64,000 nt of DNA from an uncultured Senegalimassilia sp. (GCF_934630535.1 NZ_CAKTVU010000002.1:186001-250000), one strand, 5' to 3'; positions 16,198 through 25,787 are shown, numbered from the stretch's first letter. Numbers and translations are program-made. The notes: generated by a model from the sequence alone, not told the origin.

Positions 16198-18198
16198 TCA
16201 CGCTCCTTCGCTCACATCGTCGTCCAACACATCTCGTTTGCCCGCAAACCGGGATTTTGCGTCCGAAGCCTTGCCTGCAGGGTCGTCGATCTCGTACTCG
16301 GGCTGCGGGTCGGTGGCGCAAACCCCGTTGCGTGCATCGCCAGAAACCCCGGGCTCGCAAACATCACGCCCACCCGCATCCTGCGGGCCGCAAACCTGCC
16401 GCGTTTCGCCCTTGCCGGCTTTGCCCTCAAACGCCGGCGCCGCTGCGCCCGGAAGCGCCGCCTCGCCATCATCCCCCGATGGCAGCGCCTTACGGCGAAT
16501 CACCTGGGGCAACGCCACGTTCAGCGCGAAATCGGCCGCCATGAGGCACCAGCCCGCCGCCGCTGCGGCCACCAATGCCATGGAAAGCAAATGCTGCTGA
16601 GCCGCCGCCTCGAAACGCATGTCGGCAAGCACCTGCCATAGCGCGGCGAACGTGACCGCAAGGCCCGCCGTGCCGCGCAAAAAGCCCGCCGTGGTGCGCG
16701 AGCCGCCGAAGCGCAATGACAGCCCCACCAACGCGGGGAACAGCGCCGCAACGGCCACCGCAGCCCCGGGAACGCCGCCCGACCAGGCAAAACCCGCCGC
16801 ATCAAGCGACGCTTGCGCGCCGTTGGCGAGCACACCCGCCGAGACCGCGACCCCCGCCAACGCCGCCGCCGCAACGCCCTTGCACGCCAAGCGCACATGA
16901 GCCAGCGTGGAATCGGCCATATCAAGCGCCGACGCGGCGAACCCGCCGGGCACGCACGGCACCAGCGGACGGCCGCAAAACGACCGCTCCACGTTGTCCG
17001 CATAGTGGATGGAGAACGACGACAGCGCATCGCGGACCGCCGCAGCGTCGGGGCGATCGGATTGCCCGCGTGCCAGGCAATCGCCCAACACGATACCCAG
17101 CTGCTCGTCCACGAAAGACAGCGCCTCGGCCGCCTCCGACACGCCCATCGGCGCGGACAGCTTGTCCTGCGCATGCTGCACCGCAACCGCCACCTCGGGT
17201 TCGCGGGCAAGCGCCTCGAGCAGCTCGTCGGCCCGGGCGTGCGCCATCACGGCCGCCGGCGCAGGAGCCGCCATCTTCGCACGGTACGGCGAAACGGGCG
17301 CCCCCTCTTCCGTAACCGCATGCAAATCGTAAGGCGCGCACCCGCACGCCAGCTGATACACCACGCTTGCCGCGGCGTACACGTCGATCGCCGGCGATTT
17401 GCGCAGCTCGGCCAGGCCCGGGATGTCGTCGCTGAGCATCTCGGGCGGCGCGAAATCGGCCGTGGCGCCGCGGAACACCGCGTTCTCGCTGGTAAACGAC
17501 GTGGAACGCGGCTCCGATTCGGCCGACGAGCCGAAGTCGATGAGGTACAGGTCGAACACGCCCTCGTCCACCTGCTGCTCCAAGGACAGCCGCGACGTGC
17601 GCACCATGACGTTGCGCGGGCTCATGTCGCGGTGCACGAACCCGCCTTCCACATACCCCATGCGCGCCACCAGGTCGAACAGGTCGCGGCCCAGGCGCGC
17701 CGCCACCAGCGGGCTCACGCGCCCGCAACCGTCGACGGCAAGCTGCCGGCGCACGCGGTCCAAGGTGATGCCCTCGACCCATTCCATGACGATGCACGGC
17801 ACCCCGTCGACCGTCCCGCGGCCGTACAGACGGGGAAAGCCCTTCAGCCCCGACAGCAGGATATGGCATTCGTATTCGCGCTCAAACGCGGCACGCGAGG
17901 CGCGCACACGGCGGGCATGATCGTCCTCGGTTTCGCCATCACGGCGATGCGGAAGCGAGAGCAGCTTGAGCGCCAGATGCTCGCCCTGCGCGTTGCGCGC
18001 ATGTTCCACGCGCCCCGTGCCGCCGCGATGCCCCTGGCCCTGCGAGACGAACAACGTGACGAAACGGCGGACATACGACGGCCGATCGGCGTCGGAAAGC
18101 GAAAGCGGCGCGCTGAAATCGGCCACGCGCACCAGGCGCATGCCCTGAACGGCGCCCGACGAGGCGAGCGCGCCGCCCTTGTCCACAAGCCCGCTCAT
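16198..18198 (-). CDS. membrane serine/threonine protein kinase
   Basis: The N-terminal kinase domain (about residues 45-400) has an ALKLLSL strand with the ATP-site lysine and VMEWVEGITLDRV. The catalytic loop is HRDMSPRNVM (about 187), DFGSS (about 221) binds magnesium, and APPEML closes the activation segment. A hydrophobic region with about four membrane helices (about 440-560) follows, then a charged Gly/Ala/Asp-rich cytoplasmic tail. No PASTA or other external sensor domain is visible, unlike PknB. The start overlaps the stop of the upstream gene (ATGA at 18195-18198). Its partner FHA gene follows. Confidence 0.88.
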   Translation of the reverse strand: MSGLVDKGGALASSGAVQGMRLVRVADFSAPLSLSDADRPSYVRRFVTLFVSQGQGHRGGTGRVEHARNAQGEHLALKLLSLPHRRDGETEDDHARRVRASRAAFEREYECHILLSGLKGFPRLYGRGTVDGVPCIVMEWVEGITLDRVRRQLAVDGCGRVSPLVAARLGRDLFDLVARMGYVEGGFVHRDMSPRNVMVRTSRLSLEQQVDEGVFDLYLIDFGSSAESEPRSTSFTSENAVFRGATADFAPPEMLSDDIPGLAELRKSPAIDVYAAASVVYQLACGCAPYDLHAVTEEGAPVSPYRAKMAAPAPAAVMAHARADELLEALAREPEVAVAVQHAQDKLSAPMGVSEAAEALSFVDEQLGIVLGDCLARGQSDRPDAAAVRDALSSFSIHYADNVERSFCGRPLVPCVPGGFAASALDMADSTLAHVRLACKGVAAAALAGVAVSAGVLANGAQASLDAAGFAWSGGVPGAAVAVAALFPALVGLSLRFGGSRTTAGFLRGTAGLAVTFAALWQVLADMRFEAAAQQHLLSMALVAAAAAGWCLMAADFALNVALPQVIRRKALPSGDDGEAALPGAAAPAFEGKAGKGETRQVCGPQDAGGRDVCEPGVSGDARNGVCATDPQPEYEIDDPAGKASDAKSRFAGKRDVLDDDVSEGA

Positions 18199-19403
18199 AA
18201 GCTGATGCTCGCTAACGTTTCGTTCAATTGCGCAGCCCTGATGCTGTTGCCGGAAGCGTCCTGATCGGCGCGAACAGGTTCCATCCAGCGATCGACCCCT
18301 TCCGCCGGGTTATCGTATTCCAAGTTCAGACCCCATGCGTCGTAAATGACGGTCAGGTACCGGTCCAGCGCGATATAGGCGCGCTGAAGGTTGCTTTTCT
18401 GCTCCTGCCAACGCGAGCCCTCTGCGAACGCGCTCGAATTGCGCAGCAGCAGGAAGTCGGTGAGCGTTTGGCTGTCTATGGCCGCGCACTCGTTATAATC
18501 GCTTTGGCGAAGGGGGCGCGAGGTGCTCATGCAATCGTTGTTGAACGCTGCAACGGCGTTGTTCAGGCGCACAACATAGGCATTCACGCGCGCCTGATGG
18601 TCCACCAGCACGGCATACGCCGCCGCCTCCTGCTCGGCCGTGGGCGCGGCGGGCGCGGAAGCAGAGCCGGAGCCGCCGGCGCTTTCCGAGCCCGAGCCGC
18701 TCGCGCCGCCCGACGCGCTGCCCGAACCGCCGGAGCCGCCCGAGCCCGAGCCGGAACCGGACGCGGACCCGCTGCCGCCCGAGGACGCGGAGCCCGACGT
18801 CGAAGCCGAGCCCGACGCCGTCGAGCCGCCGCCGGCGATCTGCTGGGCGCGAGCGAACGACGAATCCACCGAGGAAACCGCCGTTGCCCCGGTCAGCGAC
18901 GCAACACCCAACGCGCCGGCACCGGAGCCGGAACCGATGCCCAAAGCGGCCGCGGCATCGGGCGCGGCGGCGTTGACCTTGGAGGCCTCGATCGTCACCG
19001 GGCCCACCGCGCGCACCGAGCCCGCAGGGCCCGCCTGAACCTCGCGCATCTGGCCGTCAAGCCACAACGCCGATTCCAGCGGGATTACCACCGCGCTGGG
19101 CTTGGCATCGGCCACCACGGCGGGGATGGCGGACACGTAGCCGCCGACGCCCGCCACCATCAGGGCGAACGACGCGGCCGAAAGCGCCATCATGGGACGG
19201 GTGATGCCGGGCTTCCACCGCAGCCTGCGCGCGCGGCGCGCTGGGCGGTCGGTGGCCGCGAACGTGGGCGTAGGGCTGGAGGAAGGGCTGACGGCGCGTC
19301 CCGCGGGCGTCAGCTGCTCGGCGGGCGCCTGAGGGCGCGCCGCATCGCCGGCGGCCAAATCCGCCGTGTTGCGCTCATCATCGTGCGCGTTTTGCTCCGT
19401 CAT
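18195..19403 (-). CDS. single-pass membrane protein with Ser/Gly-rich linker, unknown function
   Basis: A 402-residue protein. A polar Ala/Pro/Thr-rich N-terminus ends in RRARRLRWK, then comes one membrane helix (about residues 75-98, MALSAASFALMVAGVGGYV). An extracellular part of about 300 residues follows, including a 60-residue Ser/Gly/Ala repeat and then a helical region (QARVNAYVVRLNNAVAAFN, YIALDRYLTVIYDAW). The positive-inside rule suggests a cytoplasmic N-terminus, a possible kinase target. AAAGGAGG precedes ATG 19403. First gene of the three-gene signalling operon; function not recognised. Confidence 0.75.
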   Translation of the reverse strand: MTEQNAHDDERNTADLAAGDAARPQAPAEQLTPAGRAVSPSSSPTPTFAATDRPARRARRLRWKPGITRPMMALSAASFALMVAGVGGYVSAIPAVVADAKPSAVVIPLESALWLDGQMREVQAGPAGSVRAVGPVTIEASKVNAAAPDAAAALGIGSGSGAGALGVASLTGATAVSSVDSSFARAQQIAGGGSTASGSASTSGSASSGGSGSASGSGSGSGGSGGSGSASGGASGSGSESAGGSGSASAPAAPTAEQEAAAYAVLVDHQARVNAYVVRLNNAVAAFNNDCMSTSRPLRQSDYNECAAIDSQTLTDFLLLRNSSAFAEGSRWQEQKSNLQRAYIALDRYLTVIYDAWGLNLEYDNPAEGVDRWMEPVRADQDASGNSIRAAQLNETLASISL

Positions 19404-19442
19404 CGCCTTCCCTCCTTTCCCTTCTTATCCCAAAAGGCGCCG

Positions 19443-19904
19443 CTACGCCAAACCAGGCCAGTTTTGCTGGCGCAAAGCCTCGTATGCGGCTATTGCAACC
19501 GAATTGCTTAAGTTTAAGCTGCGCATGCCGTCGCGCATGGGGATGCGCACGCAGGCGGGCTCGAAACGCTGCATAACGGCCTCATCGAGCCCGCGGCTTT
19601 CGCGCCCGAACACCAGCCAGGCATCCGGGCCGTACGCGACATCGGCGAAGCTGCGCCGCACATGTCCCGTGAACAGGTGCAGCTCGTCGGCGACGTGGGC
19701 CTCGAAGAACTCGTCGGCGCACGACCAGCGCACGATGTCGACGTCGTCCCAATAGTCGCATCCCGCGCGCGCAAGGTTGCGCTGCGTAACGGCGAAGCCC
19801 ATGGGCTCCACCAGGTGCAGCCGCGCGCCGATGCACGCGCACGTGCGCGCCACGTTCCCCGTGTTCTGAGGGATCTCAGGCTCCACCAACACGATGTTGA
19901 GCAT
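19443..19904 (-). CDS. trmL: tRNA (cytidine(34)-2'-O)-methyltransferase TrmL
   Basis: SPOUT-class methyltransferase that 2'-O-methylates the wobble base of leucine tRNAs. The 153-residue protein starts MLNIVLVEPEIPQNTGNVAR and ends with the knot motifs VFGRESRGL and SLNLSNSVAIAAYEAL, all typical of the TrmL/YibK group. ATG 19904 is supported by AAAGG about eight bases upstream and by family length. The frame open to 19982 adds only an Arg-rich stretch. Confidence 0.93.
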   Translation of the reverse strand: MLNIVLVEPEIPQNTGNVARTCACIGARLHLVEPMGFAVTQRNLARAGCDYWDDVDIVRWSCADEFFEAHVADELHLFTGHVRRSFADVAYGPDAWLVFGRESRGLDEAVMQRFEPACVRIPMRDGMRSLNLSNSVAIAAYEALRQQNWPGLA

Positions 19905-20045
19905 CCTTGCAACCTTTCGTTCGAACGAATAGCCCCTTACGCGCCCGCGGCTTCCCGCTACCGCGCCTACCCGCAGCCCCAAACGACCGAACCCTGACAG
20001 CCCGAGCGCCGCCGGTCGCGCAATCGCGCGTCCGGCACAGCGCCC

Positions 20046-22130
20046 CTACACTCCCATGGCCTCGGCTTGTTTGGCCATCTCCTCCTCGAGCTCCTCGTTG
20101 AGCATGAACCACTCCTCCTCGGCGGCGGCCAGGCGCTGCTTGAGCTTGGAGTGCTCGGCCACGGCATCCGAGGACGCGTCCTCGTTGATGTAGAAGTCGG
20201 GGTCGGCCATCTTCGCCAGCAGCTCCTCCATACGGGCGTTGTCGCGCTCCATCTGCTTGTCGAGCTCGGCGATGCGCTTGCGGTGGTTCTTCAGCGCGGC
20301 GTAGGCGCGGTTGCGCGCCTCAGCCTCGCGGCGCTTCTGCTCCTTGGTCTTCGGCGAGCTGCCGCGCTTGGCCGTCAGCTCTCCCGAGGCCGCCGGCGCA
20401 GGCGTAGCGGGCGCGGAAGGCGCGGAAGAGGCGCTCTTCGACGCCTTCCCCTTCCCCGATCCGCCCTTTCCGGCCGGTTTGCGCTCCATCAGCTCGTCGA
20501 CGAGCGACTCGTCGGTGGGCTCGGGCCCATCGAGCTGGCCGGACTTGAACAGGTAGTAGTCGTAGTCGCCGTCGTAGACGGTGACCTTGCCGGGCTTCAC
20601 CTCGACGATGCGGTTCGCGATGCTGCGGATGAGGTGGCGGTCGTGCGTGATGAGCAGGATGGTGCCCTCGAAGCGGTTGAGCGCCTGCTCGAGCACGTCG
20701 GCGCTGGCGATGTCAAGGTGGTTTGTGGGCTCGTCAAGGCACAGCAGCGGCTTGGGCGCCACTAGCATCTTCGCCAGCGCAAGACGGCCCTTTTCGCCGC
20801 CGGAGAGCACGCTGACCTTCTTCTCGACGGCGTCACCCTCGAACAGGAAGGCGCCGAGCAGGCTGCGCACCTGGCTGATGTTCCAGCCCGGCGCCACGTG
20901 GTCGAGCTCCTCGAACACGGTGTTGCCCGCGTGCAGCTCCTCCAGCTGGTGCTGCGCGTAGTACGTCAGCGTCACGTGCACGCCGTAGTCGATGGTGCCG
21001 GCGTCGGGCTTCATGACGCCCGCGATCATCTTCATAAGCGTGGATTTGCCCGCGCCGTTGGGGCCGACGAGCGCCACCTTGTCGCCGCGGTACATGGTGA
21101 AGTCGAAGTTGTCGTAGACGCGCTTGTCGCCGAAGGCCTTCACCAGGCCGCGGCAGCGCACCACCTCGTCGCCGGTGCGCGGCGGCTGCACGAAGTTGAA
21201 GTGGATGGGCTTCTTCTCCTCGGGGATCTCGATGAGCTCCTCTTTCAGGCGCTCCAGGCGCTGCGCGCGCTCCTGGGCCTGGCGGGCCTTGGTGGCCTTG
21301 TAGCGGAAGCGCTCGACGAAGTCCTCCAGGTGCTTCATCTCCTCGAGCTGCTTGGTGCGCTGCTGGCGCAGGCGCTCGATGCGCTCCTCGCGCGCCTTGA
21401 GGTACGCGGAATAGTTGCCCTTGTACAGGTTGACGCGGCCGTTGGCCACCTCGGCCACGCGGTCGATCATGTTGTCCATGAACTCGCGGTCGTGGCTGAC
21501 CACGATGACGGTGCCCTCGTAGCCGCGCAAAAAGCCCTCGAGCCACTTCACCGACTCAAGATCCAAGTGGTTTGTGGGCTCGTCGAGCATGAGCACCTCG
21601 GGATTGCGGACCAGAAGCTTGGCCAGCGCGATGCGCATCTGCCAGCCGCCGGAGAAGTTCGTGGTGGCCTGCTTGATGTCGCCTTCCTTGAAGCCCAGGC
21701 CGAACAGCACGCCGCGGACCTTGGCCTCGATGGTGTAGCCGCCCAGCATCTCGTAGGCGTCGCGCGCGCGGCCGGCGGCGGCAAGCTGGCGCTCGGTGGG
21801 GTTGTCGCCCAGCGACTCCTCCAGCTCGCGCAGGCGCTGCTCGGCTTCCAGAATCTCCACCTGCGAGGACATGACCTCCTCGAAGATGGGGCGATCGGGC
21901 ATCTCGATGGCCTCCTGCTCCAGGTAGCCCACGCGGGCGCCCTTCGCGAACAGGATGCGGCCCTCGTCGGCGTCCTCGCGGCCGCTGATGATGTTGAGCA
22001 TGGTGGTTTTGCCGGCGCCGTTGGGGCCCACGAGCGCTAAGCGGTCGTATTCCTCCAGCTTGAACGTGACGTCGGAGAACAGCGTGCGCCCGCCGAACGA
22101 CTTCGACAGATGCTCAACCTGCATGATCAT
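20046..22130 (-). CDS. ABC-F family ATPase (soluble, ribosome-associated type)
   Basis: A 694-residue protein with two ABC domains and no membrane part. Domain 1 has GPNGAGKTT (about 36) and [15 protein letters not shown]. Domain 2 has GPNGAGKST (about 357) and [15 protein letters not shown]. They are joined by the charged helical interdomain linker ([17 protein letters not shown]). The C-terminal 140 residues are a basic Lys/Ala/Pro linker followed by a coiled coil, as in Uup and some YfmR/YkpA-type proteins. These proteins act on stalled ribosomes; some protect against antibiotics, which cannot be decided here. AAGGAG precedes ATG 22130; ATG 22124 is also possible. Confidence 0.9.
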   Translation of the reverse strand: MIMQVEHLSKSFGGRTLFSDVTFKLEEYDRLALVGPNGAGKTTMLNIISGREDADEGRILFAKGARVGYLEQEAIEMPDRPIFEEVMSSQVEILEAEQRLRELEESLGDNPTERQLAAAGRARDAYEMLGGYTIEAKVRGVLFGLGFKEGDIKQATTNFSGGWQMRIALAKLLVRNPEVLMLDEPTNHLDLESVKWLEGFLRGYEGTVIVVSHDREFMDNMIDRVAEVANGRVNLYKGNYSAYLKAREERIERLRQQRTKQLEEMKHLEDFVERFRYKATKARQAQERAQRLERLKEELIEIPEEKKPIHFNFVQPPRTGDEVVRCRGLVKAFGDKRVYDNFDFTMYRGDKVALVGPNGAGKSTLMKMIAGVMKPDAGTIDYGVHVTLTYYAQHQLEELHAGNTVFEELDHVAPGWNISQVRSLLGAFLFEGDAVEKKVSVLSGGEKGRLALAKMLVAPKPLLCLDEPTNHLDIASADVLEQALNRFEGTILLITHDRHLIRSIANRIVEVKPGKVTVYDGDYDYYLFKSGQLDGPEPTDESLVDELMERKPAGKGGSGKGKASKSASSAPSAPATPAPAASGELTAKRGSSPKTKEQKRREAEARNRAYAALKNHRKRIAELDKQMERDNARMEELLAKMADPDFYINEDASSDAVAEHSKLKQRLAAAEEEWFMLNEELEEEMAKQAEAMGV

Positions 22131-22246
22131 GGTGCGACAACTCCTTTAGCGTTAAAACGAAACCACGCAAGGGCAGCGAGGAGCCGACACCGAGAAATGA
22201 ACGCAAAAACGGATGCCCTTGCCTATGAAGGGAATCCGCGCGAGAT

Positions 22247-22281
22247 AAAAAAAGAACCGCCAACTTGCGCTGGCGGTTCTT
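22247..22281 (-). terminator. terminator of tRNA-Asn
   Basis: An 11-bp perfect stem AAGAACCGCCA/TGGCGGTTCTT (22252-22262 with 22271-22281). On the minus strand it is followed by seven T residues, a classical intrinsic terminator ten bases after the tRNA. Confidence 0.9.
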
Positions 22282-22290
22282 GGAGCTTCA

Positions 22291-22365
22291 TGGCTCCCCG
22301 GGTAGGATTCGAACCTACAACCCTCCGGTTAACAGCCGGATGCTCTGCCGTTGAGCTACCGAGGA
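22291..22365 (-). tRNA. tRNA-Asn (anticodon GTT)
   Basis: A 75-base cloverleaf on the minus strand. The acceptor TCCTCGG pairs with CCGGGGA (one G-T pair). The D arm contains AGCTCAACGGCAGAGC, the anticodon loop is CTGTTAA (GTT), the T arm has GGTTCGAATCC, and CCA is encoded at the 3' end. Confidence 0.97.
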
Positions 22366-22404
22366 ATTTCTTCGGTGCGCTTCGTTTCCTTGGCGCAAGA
22401 AAGT

Positions 22405-22433
22405 ATTATAGACATTTCAATTTTCGGCGCAAC
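22405..22433 (-). promoter_or_regulatory. promoter of tRNA-Asn
   Basis: The minus strand reads TTGCGC, a 17-base spacer, then TATAAT, ending about 40 bases before the tRNA 5' end. An A/T-rich stretch (22437-22460) lies just upstream, resembling an UP element. Confidence 0.75.
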
Positions 22434-22565
22434 CCCCTTTTTCAAAAATTTTTTCAACAGCCGATTTCGGGGGGAGTGGATTAATTCGCAAGTTCATCCG
22501 AACACTTCGGTTTCGTTATCGAACTCATCCGCACATGTCCGGCTGAGTCTGGGAAAGTCCTTCTG

Positions 22566-22651
22566 CGTGAACGGGGGACGGAGGTGTGTTCACGGTCGAC
22601 CTTCGCGCTTCCGACGACGTATCGTGAACACACCTCCGTCCCCCGTTCACG
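22566..22651. repeat. palindromic element, copy 2 (REP/BIME-like)
   Basis: Two perfectly inverted 29-base arms (22566-22594 and 22623-22651) around a 28-base centre. The unit is CGTGAACGGGGGACGGAGG followed by TGTGTTCACG. It matches the copy at 5238-5323 with only two base changes per arm and the same spacing. The flanking DNA is unrelated, so the element moves or is copied as a unit. It lies in the gap between tRNA-Asn and the 831-residue membrane protein gene, with no coding sequence. Confidence 0.85.
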
Positions 22652-22733
22652 CCCCGCCCGCTTCGCCGCGCGGCAGCGCAGCTGCCGCTTTCGCCACGCA
22701 ACAGCACAGGCGCCGCGCCACGGTTCCCGCGCT

Positions 22734-25229
22734 CTAGTACATCCCGAACGCGTTCCACAGCAGGACGTTCGCGCCGATCATCAGCACGAGCGAGCCGAAC
22801 ATGAAATACAGCGCGATGCGATACACCGACACCGTCTGCCCCGCCACGGCGGCCGACGCCACCGCGTGCGCGCCCGCCTGCTGCACGGGCACCTGCGCAT
22901 GGGCACCCAACTGCGTGGTCCAGCCCTTCGACAGCGGCTCGCTCGAGCGCACCTGCAAAAGCTCCAAAAACGACAGCGCCGCCGCAAGGGCGAAGTACAG
23001 CCCGAAGTCGCAAATGTAGCGCATAAGGATGCCAGCGCCCTGCAGGTCGAAGATGCACAGCACCACCGCCACGCACACCGCGCAGATCCACAGCGGCATA
23101 AGGCCCTTCGCTTTCAGGCCATGGCGGACGCGCGGCAGAGCCAGCAGCACGAGCGTCATCGGGTACAGGAAGAAGTAGCCGCCGAACATGGGCTCGTAGA
23201 TGGTGACGCCCTGGTAGGCCGGGTCCATGTAGGTCTGGTGCATGAACGGGAACTGGCTGCCCAGCGCCGGGGGCTGGAACAGGTACGCGTACAGGCCGAA
23301 CGGGATGCGGTCGGCGTGGAACCCGCGATGCGTCATATCGTTGGTGGTCAGGTTGTAGTTCGCGCCGAAGTCGAGCGGGCTGCCGAAGCGCGCGAAGTTG
23401 TACACCATGACCGCCGCGGCGACCGCCAGAAACGGCACGAGCGCGGCACGGAAGGCGCCCAAGCAGGCCCGTCGCGCTTGGGCGTTACCGCGGGCGTCGC
23501 GCAAAAAAGGCCAGAACAGCACCAGCCCGAACACGGCGGCCAGCACCATCTGCGGGCGCGCGGCAAGCGTCAACGCGATGAGCGCCGCACCCGCCACCAC
23601 GCGCCGGCGGTCTATGAACCCGCCCGTGGTGCCCGATACCCACAGCCCCAAGCCCCAGCTGATCAGGGCCAGGCCCATGGCCTCGGGCAGGAAGTACATG
23701 CTAGGCGTGCGAGCCAAGATCAGACCGCCGCCGGCAACGAACATCATGATGTCGAGCACGAGCAGCACGCCAATCGACGTGCGAGGGAACCACCGGCGCG
23801 AAATGCGCGTGAGCAGGTATGCGATGCCCGCCACGTATGCGCAGTCGCAGATGGCGACGCCGAGCCACGTGGGGAACCCGCCTCCCGTGAGCAGAAGCCA
23901 CGGGACGTAGAACACCAGACACGGCAGCACGCCGAAGTACACGTAGTATTTCCCCTGGTAGTACGCGTGGTCCCACAGGTACGGAACGCCAGCGGACTCG
24001 CGCGCCGCGGTGTCGTAGGGGTTGTCCATGGCCTGCAGCGCAGCCGAGGGCACATCGTCCAAGTAGAAGTGCCCCTGAAGCAGCGCCTGGGCAAGCTTTT
24101 GGTACTGAAACTGGTTTTCGGTGCTTGCGGTGTGCGTGATGGACAGGAAGTGCGTGTTGGACATGACCAGGATGAAGATGACCACGCACTGCACGGCGAC
24201 CAACGCGATGACCATCCAGCCCTGGCGCGTGATGCGGCCGTCAAACACGCGGCTGAACAGGACGGATTGCGGACGGACGGCGTACAGCGCCAGCAGCACC
24301 GCCAGGATGAAGGCAAAACGCAGCGGGTCGATGTCGAGCGGAACTTGCTGGTTCAGCCCGATGCCCGTCACAGTCACCGGGCCCACGTCGGCCAGGTTCG
24401 TGATCGAGACGTAGATGGAGTGGCAGTCGCCCGCCGGGTCCAGGCTGATATAGGTGCTGGCGGCGTCCTTCGGGTCAACCGAGACCGCCGGCAGCTGATA
24501 ATAGTTCGCATTGCCTTCGTCCTGCAGATACATGACCACCTGCAGCTTGCTGTCGGTGGCTTTCGCGGCCGCCGCGGGATCATTAAGCTGAGGGGTGAAG
24601 TGGATGCTGCGAACGGCGTCGTCAAGGCCCGTAATCTCAAAATAGTTCGCGGACGAGTCGAGCGTCAGCGCGCCCTCGGTGCCCGCGGACACGCCGTTGA
24701 CCAGGTACGTCCCCACCTGCGGGTAGGTCATGGACGTGAAGAAGGCCAGGTTGAAGCCGAACACCTCGATGAGCACGGCGATCAGCACGCAGATAACAAG
24801 GCCGGCGAAGCGCTTGATCGGGCTGACATAGGCGCCGGCGGACCCGGCAAAGCCCATGTCGCAGGTTTCGGAAGGCGAAGCCCAACCCTGCTGCGGGCGC
24901 ACGGCGCCGTGACGGCCGTGGCGGGCGTACGCAGGCTGCGCCGAGTTGCCGGCGTGGGCGCCGGCGGCTGCCGAGCCGCCCGGCATGCGCGAGGTTCCCG
25001 ACCCGCCGCGCGACCAACGGCTATAGGGAGTGTTGACGGGCTGCACAGGCTGCCCGCTGCGGCCGGCAGGCGCACCAGGGGCAACAGGACGAGCCGCGTC
25101 GGGGTTGCTGGGGCGCGCTGCGCCGCGCCCGCCGTGGGAAGCGTAGCTTTGGCGGGCGTATTGCTCGAACTCGGGCGAGGAAACGCCCGGCTCGAAAGGG
25201 TCATGATACTGTTGATTCCGATTAGCCAT
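22734..25229 (-). CDS. large polytopic membrane protein, GT-C glycosyltransferase-like
   Basis: An 831-residue protein. About 130 polar Gly/Pro/Ala/Arg-rich N-terminal residues precede a membrane helix (about 155-175), an external domain of some 130 residues, then about ten further membrane helices. The loop DHAYYQGKYYVYFGV after FYLDDVPSAALQAMDNPYD resembles active-site loops of membrane glycosyltransferases using lipid-linked sugars, but I cannot name a family with certainty. ATG 25229 is chosen because TATAAT lies seven bases upstream, implying a leaderless mRNA; no ribosome-binding site is visible. Divergent from the HPt gene. Confidence 0.75.
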   Translation of the reverse strand: MANRNQQYHDPFEPGVSSPEFEQYARQSYASHGGRGAARPSNPDAARPVAPGAPAGRSGQPVQPVNTPYSRWSRGGSGTSRMPGGSAAAGAHAGNSAQPAYARHGRHGAVRPQQGWASPSETCDMGFAGSAGAYVSPIKRFAGLVICVLIAVLIEVFGFNLAFFTSMTYPQVGTYLVNGVSAGTEGALTLDSSANYFEITGLDDAVRSIHFTPQLNDPAAAAKATDSKLQVVMYLQDEGNANYYQLPAVSVDPKDAASTYISLDPAGDCHSIYVSITNLADVGPVTVTGIGLNQQVPLDIDPLRFAFILAVLLALYAVRPQSVLFSRVFDGRITRQGWMVIALVAVQCVVIFILVMSNTHFLSITHTASTENQFQYQKLAQALLQGHFYLDDVPSAALQAMDNPYDTAARESAGVPYLWDHAYYQGKYYVYFGVLPCLVFYVPWLLLTGGGFPTWLGVAICDCAYVAGIAYLLTRISRRWFPRTSIGVLLVLDIMMFVAGGGLILARTPSMYFLPEAMGLALISWGLGLWVSGTTGGFIDRRRVVAGAALIALTLAARPQMVLAAVFGLVLFWPFLRDARGNAQARRACLGAFRAALVPFLAVAAAVMVYNFARFGSPLDFGANYNLTTNDMTHRGFHADRIPFGLYAYLFQPPALGSQFPFMHQTYMDPAYQGVTIYEPMFGGYFFLYPMTLVLLALPRVRHGLKAKGLMPLWICAVCVAVVLCIFDLQGAGILMRYICDFGLYFALAAALSFLELLQVRSSEPLSKGWTTQLGAHAQVPVQQAGAHAVASAAVAGQTVSVYRIALYFMFGSLVLMIGANVLLWNAFGMY

Positions 25230-25236
25230 GGCCCGG

Positions 25237-25242
25237 ATTATA
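25237..25242 (-). promoter_or_regulatory. -10 box giving a leaderless transcript
   Basis: The minus strand reads TATAAT exactly seven bases before ATG 25229, so transcription should begin at or next to the start codon. No good -35 box is seen 17 bases upstream. Confidence 0.55.
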
Positions 25243-25281
25243 CTTCCAGGAACGAACACGTCCGAATCCCAGGGAGGCACA

Positions 25282-25644
25282 ATGGACGAAAAAGACATTG
25301 CCGCGTTGCAAAACGCCGACATAGATTACGAGGACATCATCGACCGCTTCGAAGGCAACGAATCGCTGTACCTGAAACTGGCGGAGCTGTTCCTCGACGA
25401 CCCCCACATGCCCAACGTCCGCCGGGCATTTGCCGCAGGCGATCTGGCAACCGCGGAGACGGAAGCCCACGCCCTCAAAGGCGTAGCCGGCAACCTCTCG
25501 CTCACCAACGTGCACAAGCTGGCGAAAAGCATGAACGACGCCCTCCGGGATGGCAACGAAACCGCAGCAACCAAGCTGCTCCCAGAGCTAGACGAGGCAT
25601 ACGCAAAGGCAGTAGAAGCCTTGCGGGAGGTGCTTGGGAGGTAG
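25282..25644 (+). CDS. stand-alone histidine phosphotransfer (HPt) domain protein
   Basis: A 120-residue, all-helical protein. TEAHALKGVAGNLSLTNVHK (about residues 53-72) is the HPt core, with the phospho-accepting His in AHALKG. It would carry phosphate between a hybrid sensor kinase and a response regulator, but neither lies in the window. ATG 25282 has GGGAGG four bases upstream. The longer frame starting at 25228 overlaps the divergent gene's start and is unlikely. Confidence 0.88.
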   Translation: MDEKDIAALQNADIDYEDIIDRFEGNESLYLKLAELFLDDPHMPNVRRAFAAGDLATAETEAHALKGVAGNLSLTNVHKLAKSMNDALRDGNETAATKLLPELDEAYAKAVEALREVLGR

Positions 25645-25689
25645 AAAGCGATAGCGCACACGCAACACATCAACGTCACACCAAACAAC

Positions 25690-25728
25690 GAAGCAGGCCG
25701 GATCACCAAAGCGACCCGGCCTGCTCTT
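25690..25728. terminator. terminator between convergent HPt and GH25 genes
   Basis: Perfect 10-bp stem AGCAGGCCGG/CCGGCCTGCT (25692-25701 with 25716-25725). T-runs are short on both sides (CTTGT on plus), so efficiency is uncertain. Confidence 0.6.
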
Positions 25729-25787
25729 GTATGAGAGGAAGACGCTAAGCACAGCCCGGCCATTTTCAGCCGGTCAGCTGCATCGAT

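Noticed and set aside
20898..22040. Plus-strand frame inside the ABC-F gene
   Set aside because: His/Leu-rich mirror translation of the ABC domains, not a protein.
22584..25748. Plus-strand open frame of 1054 codons opposite the large membrane protein gene
   Set aside because: It mirrors a high-GC gene on the other strand; its product is His/Arg/Gln-rich without any domain, and there is no ribosome-binding site.
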